This document shows, piece after piece, positions 37,201 through 43,105 of a stretch of DNA of 58,592 nt. A program made the translations under genes and the position numbers. Origin of the DNA: Nitrospinales bacterium. GTDB taxonomy: Bacteria > Nitrospinota > Nitrospinia > Nitrospinales > VA-1. A model generated the notes under the pieces. It did no database searches. It was not told where the DNA came from and saw only the letters and a program-made list of their open reading frames with translations. The stretch spans positions 1-58,592 of the forward strand of contig JAKUOQ010000004.1 of assembly GCA_022450865.1 (NCBI GenBank), written 5' to 3'. Numbering within the stretch: position 1 is the stretch's first letter; each line of letters begins with the position of its first letter.

Positions 37201-37493
37201 AAAATAAGAGAAAGAAGGCCACCGCTTACAAATATCAATATTTCAATCCACCCGTACACCAAAAGCGCAGTCGAAGAAGAGTCTGTGCTATTTGCGGATA
37301 ATTTATCTATTGCATGGCCAAAGAGATAGCTGCCAAATCCCAGACCCGCCATAAATGCGGCAAGTACTACAGAGACTGAAAAAACGGTGTGCCCAAAAAC
37401 AAGGGTGAGCATTCGAGTCCATACGATTTCATAAGTCAGAGCTGTAATGCCTGATAAGAAGAATAAAAAATAGACTATGGGAGAACGTTGCAT
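34293..37493 (-). CDS. Membrane/spermidine-synthase-like/TPR fusion protein
   Basis: A 1066-residue three-part protein. The first ~460 residues are a polytopic membrane domain made of two related halves, each beginning with a matching motif: ALTYEIVWTRML near residue 20 and ALAYEVLWTRLL near 250. The middle (about 470-770) is a spermidine-synthase-like Rossmann fold, with the SAM-type loop VVCFGTGQTTGAAG and DGRNHLLTTHKFYDVITSEPPPP. The usual catalytic Asp of true spermidine synthases (DxxDP) is not present; it reads SEPPPP, so aminopropyl transfer is doubtful. The C-terminal 280 residues are TPR repeats. The family is described as fused MFS/spermidine synthase with unknown function. Confidence 0.88.
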   Translation of the reverse strand: MQRSPIVYFLFFLSGITALTYEIVWTRMLTLVFGHTVFSVSVVLAAFMAGLGFGSYLFGHAIDKLSANSTDSSSTALLVYGWIEILIFVSGGLLSLIFANFAEVYSLFHSFLPESPALQNFLRVVFSFTLMLIPTTFMGATLPLISKYCVTDDKRIRKQVSLLYALNTLGAAFGCLITGFFLMGAFGVLQTVLMAATGNLIIGISALSIYKENGGIVKFSLPKIRLPKMGWSPEQKFWMGISFICGFTALAYEVLWTRLLVFSIASTVYSFSMMLTVFLLGIFLGSLLLIPFSSKIKNSHTILMVLQGGIGIYVIGSIYGIESILSPPWNAYNLGNPAMAFWNYFRDSAALMLVPTLLLGMCFPLLIQLIANKHENIGQATGQIYAANTMGAIFGSLFSGFLFLPNFGSQASLALLATINLFIMVLLFRTSDYLTLTIRKAMTIVFVALILFINMSIPNDLFNSFFMRDSAGKRNINKLIYFEEGLSDTVAVFKDEYGLLDPSAKRLITNGISMSASNMIATRYMKLFAHVPILLVDKPDDVLVVCFGTGQTTGAAGIHPRVKTVDSLELSSSVINAGKMFADQNHDVLSNPKVNFVIQDGRNHLLTTHKFYDVITSEPPPPRTAFTVNLYTKEYYELQKRKLKPGGISAQWIPLHSQGEEEVAMHFKTFQSVFPYTMGWLSVANEILIIGSDQPIKIDFNKLNERLQEPEIKKALKDIEIPDIFSFLSNIWLLNEQVVKLGEGYPLITDNHPAIEFYLELGNVIGVPGQERYVFNRARFDDVAKQITNLSKENRQKLKIHYDAMDLYQRGVMYSNRGQLLKAMTLVEDDDLFRYHLQADRKQMQRLAQLIEEEPDNLKYMLNLAHSFYQIGNYEQSMRILRLVLEKNPNLSFASLYMGYNLLESGKKEEALIFFQNTAKYDPQQISTVMREIGLVSLLKEVEKNPQDPVLLRSLAEFYNLKKEYLKSLEYSLPLLQEDQMNLKVLQSIVKSYRGLGEAKEVLMYGGRYNLIDPDEIHLQFMMAEIFTLLNKCTKALPLLEKVIKKDDSYRNAWELKETCQKAPSA

Positions 37494-37614
37494 GTTTAAA
37501 TATAATTCAGTTTTAATATGATATGAATATTACGTGAAAAATTACCCATAAGCTTGATTCTTTTAAAAAATACACCTTTATTTTAGTGATATATCTGGCA
37601 AACCTTTAAATTAA

Positions 37615-37643
37615 TTGACAACGGCCCAAGCTTCAAGTAATTT
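37615..37643 (+). promoter_or_regulatory. Possible promoter of the PCP_red gene
   Basis: A perfect TTGACA at 37615-37620 is followed 17 bases later by TAATTT. The -10 match is only 3 of 6, and a better TATAAA sits 24 bases away, so the pair is weak. The location, about 50 bases before the start codon, is reasonable. Confidence 0.3.
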
Positions 37644-37689
37644 TTATAAATACCTGTGTTTTTGACAATAATAAAAGAAGGTTCTTAAA

Positions 37690-38520
37690 GTGGGGACTCA
37701 AGAAATAAAGATTACGGATGCGGACCACCCTTACGCCAAAGAAAATGGGGTCGTTTGGGCTGAAGAAGCCTGGGAACGTGTGAAACATGCTCCCGAATTT
37801 GTTCGTCCAGGTATCCGGAAGCTTATGGTTCAGCGTTGTGTCAAACGGGGTTATAAAATAGTCACATCCGATTATCTTACAGAAATCCGTAACGAGTCCA
37901 TGATGTTGGTTTCCAAGCGGGTCAAGGGTTTTGGATTTGAAGAGTTAACGATGGATGCCTTCGATGTAGCTAAGGAAAAAATGCGGGAAAGTCCTCGTAA
38001 GGTTGAAGTGATTGAAGAGATCGAGGATTTTCTCTCAATGCGCACAGAGAAAAAAGACGATATTGTAGAAAAATTTAAGAATTATATGGAAGTAACTCCC
38101 ACCTCAGGTGTTCCCTGGAGCAAAGAAGCCAAGGAGAAGATGGAAAAGGTGCCTCCCTTTGTCCTTGGTATGGCCAAGCAAACCATAGAAGGTCGAGCTA
38201 GAGAAAGAGGCGACAAAATGATCACTCCCGATATAATTGATGAAGTATTTACCAACATCATGCCGTCCTCTGCAAAACAAGCCATGGGCATGGAAGTGAC
38301 AGAAGAAGACCTCAAACAAGATGAGCAAATCGAAAAACAAAAGGAAGAACCCGTTCAGCTATCCATGAAATGGGAAGATGATGCGCTGGATAAAGTATCT
38401 CGTATTCCTATTCCTTTTATCCGTAGCATGGCTGTGAAGCGGATTGAGCAAGAAGTGGTAAAGGCTGGCGAAGAAGTTGTTACGATGGATTTGTTTGAAA
38501 AATACCGGTTTACTTTTTAG
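37690..38520 (+). CDS. Triple PCP_red-domain protein
   Basis: A 276-residue protein with three repeats of the PCP_red domain, the C-terminal domain family of light-independent protochlorophyllide reductase subunit B (ChlB/BchB). The domains lie at about 17-62 (WAEEAWERVKHAPEFVRPGIRK), 140-190 (WSKEAKEKMEKVPPFVLGMAKQ) and 227-274 (WEDDALDKVSRIPIPFIRSMAV). Between the first two is a partial, degenerate copy. No nitrogenase-like catalytic domain is attached, and there are no chlorophyll genes nearby, so the original function is lost or different. The GTG start has a GAAGG site eight bases before. Its end overlaps the convergent engB by four bases. Confidence 0.85.
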   Translation: MGTQEIKITDADHPYAKENGVVWAEEAWERVKHAPEFVRPGIRKLMVQRCVKRGYKIVTSDYLTEIRNESMMLVSKRVKGFGFEELTMDAFDVAKEKMRESPRKVEVIEEIEDFLSMRTEKKDDIVEKFKNYMEVTPTSGVPWSKEAKEKMEKVPPFVLGMAKQTIEGRARERGDKMITPDIIDEVFTNIMPSSAKQAMGMEVTEEDLKQDEQIEKQKEEPVQLSMKWEDDALDKVSRIPIPFIRSMAVKRIEQEVVKAGEEVVTMDLFEKYRFTF

Positions 38521-39131
38521 ACAGGTGTTTCCGTTTGATCTCCCTTTCCTGAGGCTAGCTTTTGAAGTTGACTCCAGAGTTCCTTTCTTCCCAGATGATT
38601 CTTACTAGAGTAGGTCACAGCTGCAAGGGCGTTTTCCCCCATAAATGCAGATTTAATTATTTTAGTTTGCTTGCTTCGCTCCACTCCCGATAATTTATCC
38701 GATTTGGTTATAACCAGAATATAATTTCGGTCAAGGTCTTCTAGCCATTCTTTTAAAGTTATATCGAGTTCTGTGGGTTTGCGCCGAATGTCGACAATGA
38801 ACACTATTGCCATCAAAGGTTCGCGGTTAATAAGATATTCCTCGATCATTTGTTTCCATTTTTTTTGAAGAGCCGGGGTGACTCGTGCAAACCCATAGCC
38901 AGGAAGGTCAGCAAACATCAATTTTTCATTAATTCTGAAAAAATTTATTTCTCTGGTTTTACCAGGTGTAGAGCTGATGCGAACAAGCTTTTTTCGATTT
39001 AAAAGAGATCGAATCAGTGAAGATTTTCCGACATTCGATCTGCCAACAAAGGCAAACTCAGGGAAAGCCTCTTTAGGATATTGTTTTGAGGAAACAGCGC
39101 CGGTCACAAACTCCGTGTTTATTACTTTCAT
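38517..39131 (-). CDS. engB: Ribosome biogenesis GTPase EngB (YihA/YsxC)
   Basis: EngB is a small GTPase needed for assembly of the 50S subunit and for cell division. The G1 motif GRSNVGKSSLIRSLLNRK, the G3 DLPGYGFA, the G4 TKSDKL and the G5 YSSKN are all present. The length of 204 residues is standard. It follows the cytochrome operon by 99 bases on the same strand. Overlap with the convergent PCP_red gene is four bases. Confidence 0.96.
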   Translation of the reverse strand: MKVINTEFVTGAVSSKQYPKEAFPEFAFVGRSNVGKSSLIRSLLNRKKLVRISSTPGKTREINFFRINEKLMFADLPGYGFARVTPALQKKWKQMIEEYLINREPLMAIVFIVDIRRKPTELDITLKEWLEDLDRNYILVITKSDKLSGVERSKQTKIIKSAFMGENALAAVTYSSKNHLGRKELWSQLQKLASGKGDQTETPV

Positions 39132-39213
39132 GGACGTATTTTAGTCAAACTACTATTTCTCAAACTTACAAATCTTAGGGTTCATTTACAAAATATTATA
39201 ACAAAAATTAAAA

Positions 39214-39229
39214 TAGTTTTTAAAAACTA
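39214..39229. repeat. 16-base palindrome after the cytochrome operon
   Basis: TAGTTTTTAAAAACTA is a perfect palindrome ending two bases before the stop of the last cytochrome gene on the minus strand. It could serve as a weak terminator of the operon before engB, but it lacks a G/C stem. Confidence 0.4.
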
Positions 39230-39230
39230 C

Positions 39231-39698
39231 TTATAGAGCTTCGCACTGGCATAACTCGCGAATATAACGGACAAGTTCATGGATGGTAGAATCGTTCAGA
39301 GTGTTTCCCCATGCTGGCATACAGGGTGCTCGCCCAACAGATAATCCGCCAAACTTAATGGCTTCAAAAAATTGCTCATCGGTTCGGGTCTCTAAGTATT
39401 CTGCCTTGGTATGATTTCTAGGCGGCACGGTTAAGAATTTTGCATTGATACCATCTCCCTTACCTTTGATTCCATGACATTGGGCGCAATACCATTGATA
39501 GGTTTCACGAGTTTTTGCAGTTACAACAATGGGTTCGGGAGTTACCTCATTACTCAGTTCAAAGGTTTGTGACTCTGTTTTGAGTGGAGGTTTTGGTGTT
39601 ATATTTTTTTCGGTCTTTTGTTCACCACATCCTGATACCCCTATTACGAGCATTAGGATCCCATAATTAAAAATAGATTTTAGTGAAGATTTGATCAT
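39231..39698 (-). CDS. Monoheme cytochrome c lipoprotein
   Basis: A 155-residue exported lipoprotein: signal peptide with lipobox VSGC, a Thr/Pro/Glu-rich linker, then a single class I cytochrome c domain. The heme motif is CAQCHG, and the axial Met is most likely in CMPAWGN. The class I helix ending HELVRYIRELCQC follows. It is probably a membrane-tethered single-electron carrier. It is the last gene in the four-cytochrome operon, three bases after the diheme gene. Two extra Cys at the C terminus are unusual and may form a disulfide. Confidence 0.88.
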   Translation of the reverse strand: MIKSSLKSIFNYGILMLVIGVSGCGEQKTEKNITPKPPLKTESQTFELSNEVTPEPIVVTAKTRETYQWYCAQCHGIKGKGDGINAKFLTVPPRNHTKAEYLETRTDEQFFEAIKFGGLSVGRAPCMPAWGNTLNDSTIHELVRYIRELCQCEAL

Positions 39699-39701
39699 AG
39701 C

Positions 39702-40355
39702 TTATCTTAAGTTTTCTTTTTTTAGTGTCATGATGAATTTTGTAAATCGTAAGCGGGTTTCATTATCCATTTTATAAACTGGCATACGACTTTTATTAGA
39801 AAATATTTTTGGGTTTTTAAGCCAGTTTGCCACCCAACTCTCCTTCAACCGATTTCCCGCATTAACCAATGAGGGACCAGAAATTCCACCGCGGGGTTTA
39901 CCGGCTAGATTTAAACTTTGATGGCAGGAAATACAACTGAACGTACGTTCGAATTCGTATTTGGTTTTAGCTATTTGGCCTTTAGTTAAAGGATTAATTT
40001 GTTCTTCAGATAAACCCGGTAGAGTCATTGCCATCAATTCCTGAGTAATATTAACCGCATCGTTTTTATTAAGAATAGGATGTTGTTGTAGGTTTTGTAG
40101 TCCCCCTTTTAGAAAATTTGGACTATTGATAGTCCCAGTCTTTCGGAGGGTCACAGGATTTTGAAGATATTCCTCTAACCAGGCACTTTGAAACTTATTT
40201 CCTGCATAGAACAGATCCGGTCCTTTTTTCTCCTTCCCCACTTTAGATAGTCGATGGCAGGCAGAACAATTTTTTTCTTCGATCAAGGAACCGTACGAAA
40301 ATTGCGGACTATAAAGAACCCATCCGCTAATTAGAAGATAAAAGATTTTTTTCAT
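39702..40355 (-). CDS. Diheme cytochrome c
   Basis: A 217-residue exported protein with a short signal peptide and two cytochrome c domains. The first has CSACHRL and the second CISCHQSL; the second is followed by SRMPVYKM, a plausible Met ligand. The first lacks an evident Met-Pro ligand, so its heme may have a different axial ligand. It overlaps the start of the preceding 917-residue gene's stop by four bases (ATGA junction), so it is translationally coupled. A role between the multiheme proteins and the monoheme lipoprotein is inferred from order. Confidence 0.88.
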   Translation of the reverse strand: MKKIFYLLISGWVLYSPQFSYGSLIEEKNCSACHRLSKVGKEKKGPDLFYAGNKFQSAWLEEYLQNPVTLRKTGTINSPNFLKGGLQNLQQHPILNKNDAVNITQELMAMTLPGLSEEQINPLTKGQIAKTKYEFERTFSCISCHQSLNLAGKPRGGISGPSLVNAGNRLKESWVANWLKNPKIFSNKSRMPVYKMDNETRLRFTKFIMTLKKENLR

Positions 40356-43105
40356 AATGGATTCGTTTCATCAGGTATAGGTAAGGATTCAGGCTTTTTT
40401 TCGGTTTCCTGAAAAATATCGTAGGAAAACTCAATAATTCCCTCTTTTTTTTTATCCTGCGGTAGCTCTGTCGTCAAATCACTATCTCCCTCCATTATAG
40501 GCTCTGGCCGCGGTTTTGGTTTTAAATTTATAGGTGGTTTGTGTGCCTCGTTTGGTATTTCTATTTCGACAAATCGGTTTTTCTCAACATCGTAGAAAAG
40601 ATCTTCGCGTGGTTGCGATTCTCCTAAATTGTTATCACGAATATGATGTTTAATGTCATAAGGGAATTCTCTCCGACTCAATAGTCTAGAAAATTTTAAT
40701 TCTCTCAAATTGAGGGAACGAAATGCTCGATACCGGTTTGAAGGTTTCTGCAAAGCAGTGATCTCATTTTTATTTAGAAAACGCGATTTGTCTTGCGGAA
40801 AGAGGGTTTGTAATGCTTGCCCATTAGGGTCTATGCCTTGTTTGAGTTGGAAGTTCTTGTCAACCTGATTACTCTGTTTCAATCTGGAGAAAAATTGTCC
40901 AGCATTTTGAATGGATATTTTTAGGGAATCACCAAGACCGACCGATAAAGAGTTTTGATGACAGTTTTCACAGGAACGAACTGTTTTTCGGATTGTGTGG
41001 GGTGAATAATCTGTCCAAATCAACCCGGCAGAATTGTTAAGTGTTAAGGGAGGCTCTGCCCTTTTTAGGGGAAGTCCTGATGTGCCGGTTTGGTCGGTAA
41101 TAAAATATTGATAGCGAGGTTTTATTATAGAGTACTTGCCACGCGAGTTTTTACCCATAATCATTTCTGACCATCCGGAATCAGAAAACAGGGACCACCA
41201 ATATTCATTTATTGTATCGGCTTTAATTTTCTTTGGTAGTGATTTAGCGGTCAACCAATCAAGCATTCCGGGTTTTTCATTAGAGGGGTCCGCGGGGAAA
41301 CGCATTGGATCTGATAGGTTCCAGTTTCCCCATTTTCTAGGAGCGAAAACTTTTTCTCGTATAACATGCATACCCCAATCTATTGCTGCCCAACGGGCAT
41401 GGCAGGTCGAGCATTCCATTTTTTGCATATGTTTTGGAATCTGGTGTGCGATAGAAGGTTTAAAGTTTTTGAGTAAGGGAATAATATGTTTCTTTCCTGT
41501 TATCTTGGAATACAAAACCCAGTTCTTTTTAATCTTTTTAATATGCGGCATTGGTGAGCCACTTGAATTAACCAAAACGGTATCCCCTGCCCTGACTTTT
41601 TTCTTGAGGTTAGGGTTGAGATCGTTACGTGCTAATAATTTTTTTGCGTTCAGGTCTGACTCGATTAACAAGTATTCTTCAGGAGTTTTTTCCTGGGTGC
41701 CATGGCAATCGATACAGCGGATTTGTACTCCTGATTGGAGTTGATCTGGTTCTATTTCAGGTTTTATTTCTTCGCCAATATGACAGTCGATGCAGTGCAT
41801 CCCTTTTTCGCGATGGATATCAGGGACGAGAAACTCGTGATCTTTACCGTATAGAACAGGTTTTTCTGCATTAATTTGAATGGGTGTTTCCATAGGCCGT
41901 GATGGTTTTGCAAACAGACCTTCGAATTCTTGACCCACACCGTTATTGTTGTGGCAATGTTCGCATTGAACGCTAGGGACAGCGACCGTGAACTTATGGA
42001 GCAGGGGATAGCCACGTGGATTATTCAAAGAATTTTCTGCGAATTTTCTGGTAAAACGATTTTGTTTTTTATTTTTACTTTGAACTTTTTGTATGGCCCT
42101 ATCGTGAGATAATGAGACTCCGTCGTTCGAGTAAATCATGTGACAGGAAGAACAACCTGATGCCCTGTAATCTCCAGGGCGATGCGGACTTTCCGAACCA
42201 ATATGGCAACGCAGGCATTTTGTTCGAAGAAACCTGTCTACGGCATGACCTTCTGTCACAGAGGGGAAGGCTTGCTCGTTGTCATCCGCTTTTAAAGAAA
42301 CGGGAATTTCATCGATAGGCTGAGCACCCCAACCAAATCGGGTGATATTGATGGTTCTTTTAGCGGTAAACATGAGAGACCGTTCCACCTTGTTAACATG
42401 GTTTTCATGGCATTTCCCACAGAATCGGGGAGCGTTTTTTGCTGAAGATGGATTGGCAACAAGGCCTGTATGAGCTCTAGGTAATGAGTTGGATCGCCTG
42501 TTGCCACCATGGCAACGAACACATGAGAAACGGTGGTTTTTGCTGATCCGTTCAATTCCTTGGTGGCAGGTATAGCATCCCCCTCTTCTTTCTAAATATT
42601 CTATTTCTCCATAAACATCTTTAATTGAAAAATTCGATTCTTTGTAGAAATTCTCAATAAACTTATTGGAATCTCCATAGGATTGAAAATTTACTCCATC
42701 CAAAGTGGTACCCGGTTGTAGGACTTTTTCCGTATTTTTCTGGAACCCCCTCACACGAAAAAAAGGGTCTTCAAAATCGGAAGCATCAATTTGAACCTTT
42801 GGAAGCGGAGAGGGTACCTCCACCATTTCTTTTATTTTTAAATTTGTCTCAGGCTTGGGAACAATTTCTACCTCTTCAATTTTTACATCTTCTAAATTGG
42901 ATTCTGGTTTTAGGAAGAAATCTAGTGTCTCAGACGATTCTTTTTCAGTCCGAGTTCTAATTGATTCATCACCATTATTGTCGTCAAAAAAGTCATTAAA
43001 ATTTTTTTCATTTGTCACTTGACCTACAGAATAGGAGGGGAAAGTGCCTAGACAGAATCCTCCAGTAAGAATCAGCGATAGAATAATTTGTGATAATTTG
43101 TTCAC
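40352..43105 (-). CDS. Decaheme-type multiheme cytochrome c
   Basis: A 917-residue exported protein with ten CXXCH motifs in order CYTCH, CVRCH, CGKCH, CLRCH, CSSCH, CEHCH, CIDCH, CIDCH, CSTCH and CENCH. The signal peptide is followed by a ~110-residue Glu/Asp/Pro-rich linker before the first motif. A long heme-free C-terminal region (about 740-917) ends in a Pro/Glu-rich tail. It aligns with the gene upstream, with all ten motifs in register and shared blocks such as DRFLRTKCLRCHI and VRSCENCHQNSL. It overlaps that gene by four bases. No known decaheme family comes to mind. Confidence 0.9.
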   Translation of the reverse strand: MNKLSQIILSLILTGGFCLGTFPSYSVGQVTNEKNFNDFFDDNNGDESIRTRTEKESSETLDFFLKPESNLEDVKIEEVEIVPKPETNLKIKEMVEVPSPLPKVQIDASDFEDPFFRVRGFQKNTEKVLQPGTTLDGVNFQSYGDSNKFIENFYKESNFSIKDVYGEIEYLERRGGCYTCHQGIERISKNHRFSCVRCHGGNRRSNSLPRAHTGLVANPSSAKNAPRFCGKCHENHVNKVERSLMFTAKRTINITRFGWGAQPIDEIPVSLKADDNEQAFPSVTEGHAVDRFLRTKCLRCHIGSESPHRPGDYRASGCSSCHMIYSNDGVSLSHDRAIQKVQSKNKKQNRFTRKFAENSLNNPRGYPLLHKFTVAVPSVQCEHCHNNNGVGQEFEGLFAKPSRPMETPIQINAEKPVLYGKDHEFLVPDIHREKGMHCIDCHIGEEIKPEIEPDQLQSGVQIRCIDCHGTQEKTPEEYLLIESDLNAKKLLARNDLNPNLKKKVRAGDTVLVNSSGSPMPHIKKIKKNWVLYSKITGKKHIIPLLKNFKPSIAHQIPKHMQKMECSTCHARWAAIDWGMHVIREKVFAPRKWGNWNLSDPMRFPADPSNEKPGMLDWLTAKSLPKKIKADTINEYWWSLFSDSGWSEMIMGKNSRGKYSIIKPRYQYFITDQTGTSGLPLKRAEPPLTLNNSAGLIWTDYSPHTIRKTVRSCENCHQNSLSVGLGDSLKISIQNAGQFFSRLKQSNQVDKNFQLKQGIDPNGQALQTLFPQDKSRFLNKNEITALQKPSNRYRAFRSLNLRELKFSRLLSRREFPYDIKHHIRDNNLGESQPREDLFYDVEKNRFVEIEIPNEAHKPPINLKPKPRPEPIMEGDSDLTTELPQDKKKEGIIEFSYDIFQETEKKPESLPIPDETNPL

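Noticed and set aside
41136-41744. 202-residue plus-strand frame antisense to the 917-residue cytochrome
   Set aside because: It lies wholly inside a gene with ten intact heme motifs and shows no domain of its own; it is a shadow frame.
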